From: Tupaia tana
Lineage: Eukaryota > Chordata > Mammalia > Scandentia > Tupaiidae
Assembly: GCA_026018925.1 (NCBI GenBank)
Contig: JAKSZU010000004.1
Span: 39,141,233 to 39,205,232 of the forward strand
Reading direction: 5' to 3'
DNA: 64,000 nucleotides
Shown here: in pieces, positions 1 to 11,159 of the stretch
How the letters are laid out: each line of letters starts with the position of its first letter
How positions within the stretch are numbered: the first letter of the stretch is position 1
Notes under the pieces: model-generated
Databases searched by the model: none
What the model saw: the letters and a program-made list of their open reading frames with translations, nothing else
Told to the model about the DNA's origin: nothing
Program-made: the position numbers and the translations under genes

Positions 1-735
1 GCGCTTTTAAGGATACCCTTCAAAGCAGCCTCTCTCATTGTAGGACCCTCCTCCTCCCCCCCCCCAAAAAAAGAACTTGTTTGCTTTTATGCTCCACATA
101 AAGTAGTGTTGCTTGGAAGCTGTGCAGCTTCTGTTTGCTTGAATTCAAAACCATTTCATTTGTCTGGCGGCAACCATCTTGTGGAGGGAATGAGTCATAG
201 GATAAAATTATGAAATGCAGTTTGTCTGCTGCATACTGTAATCAGTCACAATCTGTCCCTCAGATTAAATAAAATATTGAGGAACAATAACAAGCGACAT
301 TATGTACTCTGAGAGTCCTAGGTTTAACAAGTCAGAAATTATTTATTTTCCTTGTGACCACCACGGACTTTCTGAAATATTTAGACAATTAGGATTTCTG
401 TTTCCTCTGCTCTCAGAAGGAGTTTCCAGGTCACTGTGAGTTCAGAATGCATTCCTGAGCTTTGCCAGTTTAGAAATATCCTATCATTTCAGTTAGGAAA
501 TGATTATGCTCTGAGAGAACCTTCCATACTAACTGAACTCAGAAGTGAATGGTATGTAAACCTGACTGCGTCTTTATTAAATTCCCCATGAGAAATGTAC
601 CTGCCAGATAGTTTGCATTGGTCGTTGCCTGTCTCATGCCATTTTAGCGGGGATTATGAAATCAGCTCCCTGAGAAGCACTATGCTAGATATAGAGGTGA
701 ATTAGAGCTCTGTGGGACATACTGTTTCTTGATGG
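1..735. other. Unique sequence, no gene seen
   Basis: I see no repeat consensus, long open frame or RNA gene here. The mixed composition, without homopolymer decay, suggests ordinary single-copy DNA. Confidence 0.4.
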
Positions 736-1110
736 TGTCTTAGTCTGTTTTTATTTTGCATTGCTAACAGAAATACCCTAGACTGGGTGACTTTGAAAGA
801 ATGGAAGTTTATTTTGACTCATAGTTTGGTGACTGAGAAGTTCAAAGACATCACAAAATGGTAGAAGGGAGAAATTTTAGCAGAGCAGAGTACAAACTAT
901 AGCTATGTGATTTTCTCATTCTTCCTTTCTCATCTCATTCCATCTGTTTATAAACCGCTAGAATTCAATGATTGAGGCTCCACCTTAATGACCTCATCAC
1001 ACCCAAGAACCCCAACTTTCAACACCATAATCAGATTATATTTTCACATTCTTAATCTTGTTACAATGCCCAAACACATAGATTTGGGGGGGACTTATTT
1101 AAATTATAGT
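736..1110 (-). mobile_element. MaLR LTR (MST/THE1-like), antisense
   Basis: Read on the plus strand it begins TGTCTTAGTCTG and carries ACCCTAGACTGGGTGACTTT, then a 'ccaccttaatgacctcatcac' type segment, and ends near TTTGGGGGGGACTTATTTAAA. That is the order of features in the reverse complement of an MST/THE1-class non-autonomous ERVL-MaLR LTR. It is a solo LTR; I see no internal region. Family-level assignment is from memory. Confidence 0.65.
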
Positions 1111-2010
1111 AAATGATTTTATATTCATTCTTGCTGATTATAATAGTAGACAATGATAATCCTGATCTTGATCCCCAGTTATTATTTGGGTCCTGAAACC
1201 ATCATAACATGACAACTGCATTGACTTTTATGATTATAAATTTTGTGTTGCTTAAATCTAGAAATTGAGTAGGAATCATTTATTTTTCAAATGTATAACA
1301 TTTGTAATGACTTTTCTGTTACTATAAAGCACTTTGAATTAGAGGAAAGGAAAAAATGGAATTTTTTCATATGATTAGACATGCCATATACTTTGATTAA
1401 ATGACATGTAAAAGGTGAAAAATGTTATACCAAAAAAAAATAGTAACTTCAGGATACAGAGATAATAATGAACTCAGTCTTCAAATAGAAGGCCAAGTAA
1501 AGATTCATGTAATGTGCATCTACTTTAAAAAAAAAAATCAGTGATAATCTTTTTCTGCTTGATGAAGAATATTTATTTTATGTACATTTGTTCATACCCC
1601 CAACTTTTTTTAATGCATATTAAAATCCAGTCTCTGTTAACATGAAGGAGACATAGTATCTCACTCAAGAGCTCATAATCTAGTAGGAGAGGCTAACAAG
1701 TAAACAGGCAATTCAAATATCGAAGCACAAGGTGCTAGTGATACACATAGAAGTATACCTAACCCAGATCTCTATTACATTTATGAATAATTCAGGGTAA
1801 GTGTGTTTTAGCCAGTATGTTTTTATACTTTTCAATAATAATTTTGTTCTTAAAGTATTTAAGGTAAATAAATAATTGTCCATAAAGATGAGATGCACTT
1901 GTTTTATGTATTAGCATATTGGTGTAATCAAGATAGTGATTATGGAAGGGATGGTCCCCAAAGAGCACCATTTATTTATTTATTTTTGTTACTATTGGGA
2001 GGTAGATGTA
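1111..2010. other. AT-rich unique sequence with an L2 remnant
   Basis: Mostly unique AT-rich DNA. Around 1610-1760 the words 'ctcaagagctcataatctagtagga' and 'acaagtaaacaggcaattcaa' match an antisense L2 3' end. No coding signal is seen. Confidence 0.4.
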
Positions 2011-2020
2011 GCAACTCAAA

Positions 2021-2284
2021 AAACATTTTTTTTTTGAGAGGTTTTTGCTATAGGGTGCGTGCACTCACTAGAAAGACAGAGAGAGACAGAGAGAGAGAAA
2101 GCAAGAAATCACCCTCCAGGGGGATGGCCATGCTGCAATCCCTTCTCCTACATTCTTCTCTCTGGATCTTGGGCATTCATGCACAAGCACCCAGCTTGAG
2201 TTTAAGTCACCGGGTCCAGAACTCGAACCGTGGTTGACTACGTGGGTGTCCAGTGTCATAGCCGTTACACCAACTGCTGGTCCT
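2021..2284 (-). mobile_element. tRNA-related SINE (young/intermediate)
   Basis: On the minus strand the head is at the right end (complement of AACTGCTGGTCC) and the tail at the left (poly-T at 2026-2035, then GAGAGGTTTTTGCTATAGGG). The flanks GCAACTCAAA (2011-2020) and GCAAGTCAAA (2285-2294) form a 10-bp TSD with one mismatch, which fixes both ends. Confidence 0.9.
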
Positions 2285-2744
2285 GCAAGTCAAATTTTAT
2301 ATAGCTTCTCCAAATCACCCCATATTAAGCATACAGTCTACCTGAAAACAGAATGCTTGAAATGCAGGCACAGCTTATGACAAGTCCTATAGAACCACCT
2401 TACCTTCTGCCCACCAGATACCCACACCTCATCCTGCCAGCGTACTGCTCAAATGCTCCACTTATGTGGAAATTTATGATCTCTCATTGTGTGGAAACTT
2501 ATTTTTGATAGAAAGCAAGAGTCATTGTAGCAAACTAGAATACATAATATTTCTAAATGATATATAAAGTTATTGTGCAAGATATTAGAGTTATGTTTAT
2601 AATATTCCTTACTAAAATTGCAACCCTTTATTATCCTTAATATGAAGAAACAAAACATACTAAATTTTATCTTCCAAAACATCACAGAACAAAACTACTG
2701 AGCTACTGTTGATCCTTTTTCAGTGAATTGTAGAGCATTCTTCT
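2285..2744. other. Unique sequence, nothing recognised
   Basis: AT-rich DNA between two SINEs. I see no repeat consensus or credible coding frame. Confidence 0.35.
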
Positions 2745-2982
2745 TCTATTTCAGTTTGATATAGGGCACATGTGTACACGGGAGACAGAGAGAGAAAGTG
2801 AGAAAGCATCCCCAGGTGAGAGTGACCACATTGTTATCTCTTCTCCATTTTCCTCTTGGGATTTTGGGCACACTTGCACATGTGCCCTGGGTTGTTTTTC
2901 AGCTGCTAGGTCCAGAACCCAAACCACGCAGTTATGTGAGACCCAGTCACCTTAACCACCACACCGTCTGGGTGGCCCAAGA
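2745..2982 (-). mobile_element. tRNA-related SINE, old diverged copy
   Basis: It holds the family blocks in antisense order: ATAGGGCACATGTG, AGACAGAGAGAGAAAGTGAG, TCTTGGGATTTTGGGCACA, then a decayed tRNA-like head with CTTAACCACCACACC. CpGs are largely lost, so this is an older insertion. Confidence 0.8.
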
Positions 2983-2989
2983 ATCTGTC

Positions 2990-3461
2990 TTCTAAATCCT
3001 TATTCATAGACTGTAGCCTTCGACTAGTCAGATCCTATCAATGACTTCACTAAGAGACATGGTATTATAGTAAAATTTTAGCTACCCATTCCTCTAGCCA
3101 TCAATCCATCCAAATAACATTTGTCAAGCTCGTTATAAGCTGGGTGCTCTCCTTGGTGCTCCAAAAATGAATAACGTGTCATCATTACCTCCAGGGAGTT
3201 CATTTGCACTGTATCATGGGAGGCTGACTTAGTAATGATCTGCCATGTAATAACTATTTTAATTATTTCTTGAACACAGTACTATAAAGACATTAGAAAG
3301 GATGATTCTGTCTTCTATAGGTGGAGAAAGACCTTAGAGAAAAAAACAAACTATTTACAAATTATGCACTTACACTTTCTTGAAGAATATATAGGAATTT
3401 TCTAGGTCCTTAGAGTGAAGAGAGGTATCATGGGTAAGATACTCATTTTACTTATTTTTAA
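2990..3461. other. Unique sequence with an L2 remnant
   Basis: The stretch at about 3095-3215 (CATCAATCCATCCAAATAAC, then 'ctgggtgctctccttggtgc') resembles an antisense L2 3' end. Nothing else is recognised. Confidence 0.4.
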
Positions 3462-3950
3462 GCTTATTTATTAATTGTTTTCTGAGAGGTGCAGAGAGAT
3501 GAAGAGAGAGAGGGATCTTTTTTTTAAAAGAGGTTTTTGTTGTAGGGTGCGTGCGCTCGCCAAAAAGACAGAGAGAGGCAGAGAGACAGAAAGCAAGAAA
3601 TCACCCCCACCCCCCCACAGGGGGAATGGCCACACCGCAATCCCTTCTCCTCCTTTCTCCTCTCAGGATCTTGGGCCCACATGCACACGTGCCCAGCGTG
3701 AGTTTAAGCCACTGGGTCTGGGACTCGAACCGTGGTAGACTACATGGGAGTCCAGCGACATAGCCATTACGCTAACTGCTGGTCCCACTAGGATCTTCAC
3801 ACCTTAGTCCACCCTGTCTCAGTTGGCTAAAATCATAAGTACATACATGCTTGCCCTGCATGACCCCTCCCCAGGGGTTCCTGGGATGGGAACCCAGGGC
3901 CTTTGCCATGTGTGTCCAGTTGTTACCACATGGGTCCTTTATTAATTTAA
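3462..3950 (-). mobile_element. Old tRNA-SINE of another family, split by a young SINE
   Basis: The left part (3462-3519) has a decayed A tail and GAGAGAG tract. The right part (3787-3950) has, in reverse complement, a head GGACCCATGTGGTAACAACT and a B-box-like GGGTTCCCATCC. The head differs from the abundant family. The young SINE at 3520-3786 sits inside it. Confidence 0.5.
3520..3786 (-). mobile_element. tRNA-related SINE, young copy
   Basis: Full-length antisense copy with GAGGTTTTTGTTGTAGGGTG, the CpG-rich GTGCGTGCGCTCGCC, and the complement of the head ending AACTGCTGGTCC. A short TSD GGATCTT is visible at both sides (about 3513-3519 and 3790-3796). It is nested in an older SINE. Confidence 0.9.
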
Positions 3951-3974
3951 GATTCTATCTTTTAAAAAGATAGA

Positions 3975-4240
3975 TGATGAGGGCTCAGCCACCGTGGTGT
4001 AGCAGTAATGAAAGTGCCCTGCAAGGCTGGAAGCCATTTACTGACCACGGAAACCCATTTACTGACCACGGATCAGCTTGAAAACACACCAAACGTGCAC
4101 TCAGGCATCCAGGAACCCAAAGAACTGGAAGACTGGGAAAGGATATTGCAGTGTGATGAGACCTGAGACCCTATTGAGGGTGCTTCTCTATGTGTGCATG
4201 CATGTGATGCCCATCATTTAATAAAAGTGAAAAGAAAGAT
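3975..4240 (+). mobile_element. Second SINE family (family B), monomer
   Basis: The head GGGCTCAGCCACCGTGGTGT is tRNA-like and the body contains GTGATGAGACCTGAGACCCT and a CT/TG-rich end before an AATAAAAGTGAAAAG tail. The same blocks recur at 35895-36120, 58680-58912 and, as a dimer, at 12842-13222. Inside it, CCATTTACTGACCACGGA is tandemly duplicated (4034-4051 and 4055-4072, period 21 bp). Confidence 0.7.
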
Positions 4241-4662
4241 GATCAGAAATCTTTATACTTTGATTGTATCACGTTAGCTTATAATGGAATGTTTCACTGG
4301 ATTGTTTTTAATATTATGGTCATAGATTTTCCTACGAAGTGTTTTTTTGAGTGAAATTACATATATTTTTCAATCTATGTGGTTTGCAAACTTTTTTTTT
4401 CACATTCTTAGTGGGAAGATATTTTTCTTGATCCTGAACTTTTTAACCTTTTATCATCTTCCTTAACTGAGATATACTTCCTCTTTGATCTCACTTCATA
4501 GATAAAATAGATCCCATCAGATGCAAAAACACTCGGAGTGCCTCCTCATTGATCTACTAAGTTTTATCCTCACTTGTTTTTCCCACATTTTAAAAAGCTT
4601 TCACTTAGGGCCTTCTAAACTGTTTATTATCCAATTCTTCCTTTGGGATGTCATGTGACTAA
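4241..4662. other. Unique AT-rich sequence
   Basis: No repeat consensus, coding frame or RNA structure is recognised. Confidence 0.35.
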
Positions 4663-4678
4663 ACGTTGCCTTTTTTCT

Positions 4679-4934
4679 TTTTTTCTTTTTTTTTTTGGAG
4701 AGGTTTTTGCTATAGAGTGTGTTTGCTCGCCAGAAGACAGAGAGAGATAGAAAGTGAGAAATCACTCCCCAGGGGGATGGCCACGCTGCAATCCCTTCTC
4801 CTCCATTCTCTCGGGGATCTTGGGCACGCACGCAGAAACGCCCAGCGTGAGTTTAAGCCACCAGTTTGAGACCTGAACCACAGTCGGCTACATGGGAGTC
4901 CAGCAACATAGCCATTATGCTAACTGCTGGTCCC
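4679..4934 (-). mobile_element. tRNA-related SINE with perfect 16-bp TSD
   Basis: Antisense copy bounded by ACGTTGCCTTTTTTCT at 4663-4678 and 4935-4950, an exact 16-bp TSD of the kind made by LINE-1 endonuclease. The T-rich left edge is the antisense A tail. Confidence 0.95.
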
Positions 4935-4950
4935 ACGTTGCCTTTTTTCT

Positions 4951-5390
4951 AAAATCTGTATCTTTCTAGCCAGGGTATTATTTATCCTACAAAGACAGAG
5001 GAAAAAACCCTTAACTTAGAATTTTCCTATTTACCTTTTTTTACTCATTGTCAAATGGCTTGCAACAGTGATCTTTATTTGTGAATCCATTTCCCTCATT
5101 TAACATTAAATCCTAATTTCAATAGAGTCTGGGTACTGACCCCATCACTTCATTGGTACCACTATTGGTAAGGAAACCAATGCTCTTCCAGTTAACAAAA
5201 CCAAGGTCTACCTTCAGTCCTTGGTATTGGTATGGTTTCTTAGATGTAAACTGTCTCTTGTTATACCAACAAGGGTATAACAGAGTTTCTGTTATTTACA
5301 TCTAGATTTCTCTGAAAAAAAATTTCATGGAAAATATTTTGGGTAACTCACAGAACCAGCAATGATGGATTAGTACTGTAGTTAAATTCT
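4951..5390. other. Unique sequence, nothing recognised
   Basis: AT-rich single-copy-like DNA; no gene or repeat seen. Confidence 0.35.
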
Positions 5391-5401
5391 CAAGAACATC
5401 A

Positions 5402-5685
5402 TGGAACCAGCAGTTAGCGTAATGGCTATGTCGCTGGACTCCCACGTAGTCGATTGTGGCTCGAGTCCCGGACCCGGTGTCTTAAACTCATGCTGGACGT
5501 GTGTGTGTGCGTGTCCAAGATCACGAGAGGAGAATGAAGGAGAAGGGATTGCGGCATGGTCATCCCCCCTGGGCAGTGATTTCTCGCTTTCTGTCTCTCT
5601 GTCTCTCTTTGTCTGTCTGGCGAGCGCACACGCCCTATAGCAAAAACCTCTCAAAAAAAAAAAAAAAAAAAAGAACAACAAAAAA
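5402..5685 (+). mobile_element. tRNA-related SINE, young sense copy
   Basis: Starts GGAACCAGCAGTTAGCGTAA and runs through the CpG-rich body and CCCTATAGCAAAAACCTC to an A tail. TSD AAGAACRTCAT flanks it (about 5392-5402 and 5687-5697) with one mismatch. Confidence 0.92.
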
Positions 5686-5699
5686 AAGAACGTCATACA

Positions 5700-6034
5700 T
5701 TTGCATCCTACTCCAGACTCAAAGTCCTGAGTAGAATATCCAATCACTTCATTCTAGATCATCTGTCTTGATGAGCCCTGACTGCTCTTTAGCTTCTCTG
5801 GTAGAGACATGACTTTTTGTACTTCACATAAAGAAGAACTTTAATTTGAATATATTTTTAAAAAGTGCTTTAGATCTCGAGATGCAAAATACAAATGTTC
5901 CTTCCATAACCCTTCTGTGGCCTTTGGTATCATTATCAAATCCCTTCTTGGAATTTTTTCTTTACCTGACTTCTGGATACCTCTCCTCTGTTTCACTCTT
6001 ATGTCTCCCTATTACCAATAGGTTGTGTCTAATT
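5700..6034. other. Unique sequence, nothing recognised
   Basis: Pyrimidine-rich stretches but no consensus or credible open frame. Confidence 0.3.
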
Positions 6035-6265
6035 TTTGTTTAATTTTCAGAGGGTGCATGCTCTTTCTAGATAAAGAGAGAGAAAGAGGGAGAAAGCACT
6101 CTGAAAAGGCGCGTCCTGCTGCAATCCCTTCTCCTTCATTTTTACATCCTGTTTGGATTTTGGCACATACAAACCCAGTGTGTTTTCCAAGCCACTGGGG
6201 CTGGGATTCAAACCATGGTTAGTCATGTGGGATCTGACTCTTAACCACTAGGCTAGGTATAAAAT
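6035..6265 (-). mobile_element. tRNA-related SINE, old copy
   Basis: Antisense blocks are recognisable: TTTCAGAGGGTGCATGCTC, GAAAGAGGGAGAAAGCAC, CTGCAATCCCTTCTCCTTCA, TTTGGATTTTGGCACATA, and a decayed head CTTAACCACTAGGCTAGG. Many substitutions mark it as old. Confidence 0.8.
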
Positions 6266-6289
6266 CTAGGTATCGAATCTTTAACATGG

Positions 6290-6600
6290 TATTCAATGCC
6301 TTTCATAATATTTGCCCTTTGGATCTGGGGCATTATATTCCTCTTCTCTATTTCATCTTTCTTCCACTCTTTATCAAGTACTAGTTCTTGATAGCGCTAA
6401 CTGCTTAAATTCTCTCAACATGTCCTTTACTTGGAGACATCTGGAAAAACTTTTCTTTCTGTTTGTCTTTGGATTCATCCTTCAAGATTCAAATAAATTG
6501 TGAGAAGCCCTTCAGGACTACTTCTGAGCAGAATTAATCACTCCCTTTTCAATCTTCCGTTAGTACTTTAGTCAGTATTCATCTGTCTGCTCCTAGATTT
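6290..6600 (+). mobile_element. L2 LINE 3' region, sense
   Basis: The text CATTCAATGCCTTTCATAAT followed by 'ccttcaagattcaaat...agcccttcaggactacttc' follows the order of the L2 3' end (the 'train...ccacctcctccaggaagcc' block). It is strongly diverged, as expected of this ancient family. Confidence 0.5.
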
Positions 6601-7565
6601 TTTTTCCCCCCAGAAGACCATATTATATTTGTGTTAGTTGAATGAATTTTGAATAATCTTAAATCTTTTTTGGCCATATCCTGGATATAAATTGTGTGGT
6701 AATAAAAATAATGTTTACAGTACCTGTTAGTCTTTATCCAGATTTTCAGTGATTCATAATATTGTTTCCATTTATTATGCATAATTAAAGCACTCTCAAA
6801 ATTTCTTTCTCCCAATGATCTAAATATACTTTTAGTAAAGAAAGCTGGAGTCACTTAAAGCTGGAGTCCTTTGATTGAGAAGGGCACTGTGATCAAATGT
6901 GGACTAGAGCCTCTTTCTGTTGCCCCTGTTATTTTTTAAGGACAGAATAAACGCTATGCTGCAATAGCCTACTTTAATTCTTAGCATAAAGTTTGGTAGT
7001 GTTTTTCAAAATCAGCCTAGCAAAATCCTGGATGAGAAACTTCCTAGCAACTGCTACCAAAACCCCTAAATTGCCACTCATACATAACTCTCATTGTTGT
7101 ACTGACATGTTCTGGGTGTGGTTTGTTCCTTACTTGACTGTGTAGTAAGCTGCACATGAGCAGAAGCTTCTTCCATCATTTTGAGATCTTCTACCACTAC
7201 CCAATTCCTACATCTCAAGTAAGAGGCAAGATTAGATCAGTTATAGTACAAATGTTCATTTTAAGTAGGTGAATTTCACTCCGTACTTAACTAGTTTTTC
7301 TATCTATCAGATGTGTCCTACACCCAGAGGAGATATTTTCTGATGTCTGGCAATGATTCAAAGGTCATAATGAATTGCTAAGTAGTTTTGAAAGATGTAA
7401 TTCACTACCAAGAGTATGTAATGTTCAACTTTGGGCAAGGAAATATCTGTGAACAGGAAGGTTAATGCACCATCCATAAAGGAAACTATGTGAAAACAAA
7501 CTGTAAGACAGTGGTAGTTACCTTTAAGAAGTAAGTGGTTTTAATTTTTAGATATTAACTTTAGG
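6601..7565. other. Unique sequence, nothing recognised
   Basis: About 960 bp of single-copy-looking sequence. I see no open frame above background and no repeat consensus. Confidence 0.35.
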
Positions 7566-7647
7566 TTCCAAGGTACTTGAGTACTATCATAGCTAAAATC
7601 TATGGATTCCAAGGTACTTGAGTACTATCATAGCTAAAATCTATGGA
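7566..7647 (+). repeat. Perfect 41-bp tandem duplication
   Basis: The 41-bp unit beginning TTCCAAGGTACTTGAGTACT occurs at 7566-7606 and again at 7607-7647 with no visible mismatch. Perfect identity in otherwise unique DNA points to a recent duplication or an assembly artefact. Confidence 0.95.
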
Positions 7648-7689
7648 ATTGCGTATTCCCGAAAAGCCATTTGTAAAGCACACATCTTT

Positions 7690-7956
7690 TAATTTTTTGG
7701 AAATTTTTGCTATAGGGCACATGAGTTCACTGGAGAGACAGAGAGAGACAGAAAGACAGAAAGTGAGAAATCACACCCCCCACCCCCAGGGGTTGCCCAC
7801 ACTGTAGTTGCTCCTCCTCCATTCCATTCTTGGGAGTTTGAGCACATGTGCACATGCACCCAGCTCCCATTTCAAGTCCGTGGGTCTGGGGCTTGAACCA
7901 GAGTCAGCCATGTAGGAGTCCAGTGACATAACTATTATGCCATCTGCTGGTCCTGA
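7690..7956 (-). mobile_element. tRNA-related SINE, intermediate age
   Basis: Antisense copy: TTTTGCTATAGGGCACATGA, GACAGAGAGAGACAGAAAGA, the C-rich CCCCCCACCCCCAGGGG, and the head complement CATCTGCTGGTCC. Flanks ATCTTTTAAT and ATCTTTGTAAT are a probable TSD. Confidence 0.88.
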
Positions 7957-8029
7957 TCTTTGTAATTCATCTGTTTGTACTGAGTTTCAGTTTTAGAAAT
8001 ATAGACCTGTTCAACATATACACTCTGAA

Positions 8030-8111
8030 GAAAGAAAGAGAAAGAAATGATAAGAGGAAAAGAAGAGATAGAAAGGGCAAAACAAACAAACAAACAAACA
8101 AACAAACAAGG
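8030..8111. repeat. GA-rich tract followed by (AAAC)n
   Basis: AAGAAAGAGAAAGAAATG is followed by about seven AAAC units at roughly 8083-8109: low-complexity sequence. Confidence 0.9.
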
Positions 8112-8214
8112 ATGACAGGCTCCAATCAGCAAACCCAGAAGCAGACTTGAGCTTGTTTCCTGTCCGGCAATGGTAGGAAAAAAATCACACAAGATGGTGG
8201 TCAGGGGATGGATG

Positions 8215-8870
8215 TCTAAAAGGAACAGTCCGCAGAATTCTGATCCTAGCTCTGGCCTGAGAATTCCCTGCTGATTAAATGTTGCAAATTCAAATTTTTA
8301 GAGAACTATTCTATTTTATGGTATATTGAAAGTTTTCTATCCCTATGAAGAAAATTATACAATAGCTTTAAACCTTTTAGTTTCATAAATTGCTAATGGC
8401 TTCTAGCAAGTTATGACAATGAAAAACATTGCTAGCTTTTGATTGAGTCACACTATTGAGATAGTATTTTTCAGAATTGAAATTCCCCTTGTTTCTATAT
8501 TAAGTTTTTTGTTTTTAAAATAGTTTGTTAAGAAAAATTTTGGAGAATTAAGATAGGTATACAAATTATTTGGTATCCTGTCTAATGTATCTTTCCAGAT
8601 TATCTCTATATCCTTCACTACCTTTGAGCTCTTAGGTTGATAGTAGTGCAGATGATTTCTCATCCATAGAAATGCAAATTTTGTCTCCTGGAAATGCAGT
8701 TTATTATTGCTCTGTGATTATTAACCAGCTTTGTATCTATTAAATAAATTCATTTCAGCATAACTTAAGGTCTACATATGTGTGGTTCTTTCAATTCCCT
8801 TTTACCATTTGTAACATTTTATTGGTTCCTTTACATTTTTGGCACATGTATTTATTTTATATTGGTGTGT
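8215..8870. other. Unique AT-rich sequence
   Basis: No gene or repeat consensus recognised. Confidence 0.35.
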
Positions 8871-8871
8871 G

Positions 8872-8931
<60 letters not shown>

Positions 8932-8932
8932 T
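8871..8932. repeat. (TA)n/(CA)n compound microsatellite
   Basis: GTATATATATACATATATAT runs into ACACACACACACAC and back to ATATAT. It abuts the A/T-rich tail of the SINE at 8935, a common place for microsatellite birth. Confidence 0.95.
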
Positions 8933-8934
8933 AT

Positions 8935-9152
8935 ATTTAATTTGCTAGAGGGCATGTGGGCTAGCTGAAGAGAGACAGAGAGTAATAAAGCACCTCGCTA
9001 CACAATCCCTTCTCCATTTCTCTTTTTGGGATTTTGGGCACATAAACACAACACCTAGTGTTTTTTTTTAAGCTACTGAGTGTGGGATTTGAACCACACC
9101 ATTGACCATGTGGGATCTAGCTGCCTTAATCACCATGCTACTGGCTGGCCTG
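8935..9152 (-). mobile_element. tRNA-related SINE, old copy
   Basis: Antisense blocks TTTGCTAGAGGGCATGTGGG, AAGAGAGACAGAGAGTAA, TGGGATTTTGGGCACATA and a decayed head ending CTACTGGCTGGCC. CpGs have been lost. Confidence 0.8.
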
Positions 9153-9389
9153 GTGTGTATTTTACTTAAAATCATCTTTAACTGCTTATATGTATATAAT
9201 TTTACCAAAAATAGTTCAATATCTGTGGCAAGGAATTTCTCTTCCTTGTTCTCCCCTACAACTATTTATAGAATACATGCTATGCTTCAGACACTTTCAG
9301 AGGCATGGGGTGTACAAAACTCAACTTGAATCTGTCTGTAACTTTTACATTTCTTATTATGATCTATAATGACTTGTATAGAGACAAAA
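9153..9389. other. Unique sequence with possible L2 remnant
   Basis: ATACATGCTATGCTTCAGAC with the following 'ctttcagaggcatggggt' resembles an antisense L2 3' end. Otherwise unassigned. Confidence 0.35.
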
Positions 9390-9650
9390 CTATATACAGT
9401 AATAAAAAGAATAAGGCTTGTGGGTTTATATAGATTTGAATTAAAATTTGGGTTCTCCTTCTTCCCTACCATATTACTTTTGGCAAGTTACTTCTTTGAA
9501 TTTCATTGTTCTTTTTACAGAATAGATTATGCTAAAATCAACCAGGCAGGATTGCCGTCAGAAAAAATAAGATTATATAAGTGACTAGCTTAGTATTTAG
9601 ATAGTGCCTGATTCTTGGTAGGTATTCAATGAGTATTCATTCTTTTTCTA
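9390..9650 (+). mobile_element. MIR SINE, sense
   Basis: The series 'tttggcaagttacttctttgaatttcattgttctttttacagaatag' and the end 'agtgcctgattcttggtaggtattcaatga' follow the MIR core and tail in sense order. This is an ancient, heavily diverged copy. Confidence 0.65.
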
Positions 9651-10199
9651 TATTCCATGCTTTCAACCTTTTTCAATCCTTATTTTTTTTAATTCCAGTA
9701 CCCTTGTATGACAAGTTATTATTGTTGTTTCTGTTTTATTGGTACTGGAATGACTTGTTCAGGCTCAATAAACAAGAATCTAGAGTACTCAGTCTCAATT
9801 CAGTACTCAGCTCAATGAGCCATTCAGCCTGAAACAAGGAATAAGATCCCAACCAGAAAACCTCTAAATTCTAAATACCACACTTACGCTTACGGGACTA
9901 TTATAGAAACAAAATGTGATTACAGGAATGACCCCACTCAAAAGCATAATGTTACTACACCTGGACAAATATAATCAAAGTTTGTGAAGGCCAAAATTGC
10001 CCTGTCAAATACCTAAAAGCAAATGCTTACCCTGCCTGTCCTTGTAGGCCCCACAGCATTTATTTACCCAGTTTAAGTCGAATCTTCTCCTTACTATTTT
10101 CCCCTCCAACTCTGTCAGTTCTCCTGTAGCAGTCAGACACGTTTGCACCCTCCTCATACATTCTTTTACTGGGTAGTTTAAAATTTTAAGTTATTTACA
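9651..10199. other. Unique sequence, nothing recognised
   Basis: No gene or repeat recognised. Confidence 0.35.
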
Positions 10200-10810
10200 A
10201 TCCAAATGAATATTTAATAGAATATTCATTATGCACCTTCCGGTTGCCACTTTTCTATTACTGCGGTGACACTGAAGAATGGCCAAGATGCAAATGCCTA
10301 TTTCTTGTGAGTTTAATCTAAACTCCTTGTGTCTTGATATAGCTTATCATTTTGTTTGGTAATTAGACTTCTCTGATGATGCTGTAAAATACATATCAGC
10401 TGTGAAGGGAGAAGTCATTATTTATCATTAGAAGGTGGAGAGTCTGCTCATTTTTCACTGCCCTTACCTGGGCAGCAAGGACAGAGTGATGCAATTTCAA
10501 CTTGGAGGCCTGTGCTTGATGTGATTCTGGGATGGAACAAATAGCCATGAAATTAATCTGAGAATGTTCAATCATTTTTTTTTGCCAGGGCTTGGCTGGC
10601 ATCATCTTGGTGTATGAAGTATAGCTTTCTAGGCTCTCAGCTTTCTCATGAGCAAGGGCAAAGCAGGGGGAGATTTGTTCCTGTTTTGCATCATCTTAGA
10701 AAGGGCGAGAATGGGACCAAGAGGAAATGAATTAATGAAGGGGGAAATGTCTTTTGAAGTCAAGGGACTATAAATAGCACCATTCTCCAGTATTGTATTT
10801 ATGAAGCAAG
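10200..10810. promoter_or_regulatory. Candidate conserved noncoding element
   Basis: Repeat-free stretch dense in developmental transcription-factor words: a perfect POU octamer ATGCAAAT (10288-10295), TAATTAG (10360-10366) and a perfect MEF2 site CTATAAATAG (10768-10777). Such motif clusters in single-copy DNA are typical of enhancers, but conservation cannot be seen from one sequence. No coding frame of note is present. Confidence 0.3.
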
Positions 10811-10914
10811 GCTGAAACCATATGTGAGTTTGGAGACTAAGTTGTGTTACTCCTGGGAAAAGGAAAAAAAAAAAAAGAGTAAGTCTTGACTAACAGATTT
10901 TTTGGGGGGAGGGG

Positions 10915-11159
10915 AGGGAGAATGAGATTTTTGCTATAGGGTATGTGCACTAGCCAGAGAGACAGAGAGACAAAAAGTGAGAAATCACTCCCTCAGAGGG
11001 GATAGCCATGCCACAGTCCCTTCTCTGTTTTCCTCTTGGGATTTTGGGCATATACGCACATGTGCCCAGTGTGTTTCAAGCTGCTGGGTCTGGGACTCAA
11101 ATAGCAGTCAGTCGTGTGGGAGTCCAGCGATATAATCACTACACCATCTGCTGGTCCCT
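10915..11159 (-). mobile_element. tRNA-related SINE, intermediate age
   Basis: Antisense copy with GAGATTTTTGCTATAGGGTA, AGAGAGACAGAGAGACAA, CAGTCCCTTCTC, TTGGGATTTTGGGCATA and head complement CATCTGCTGGTCC. A G-rich tract lies at the tail side. Confidence 0.88.
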
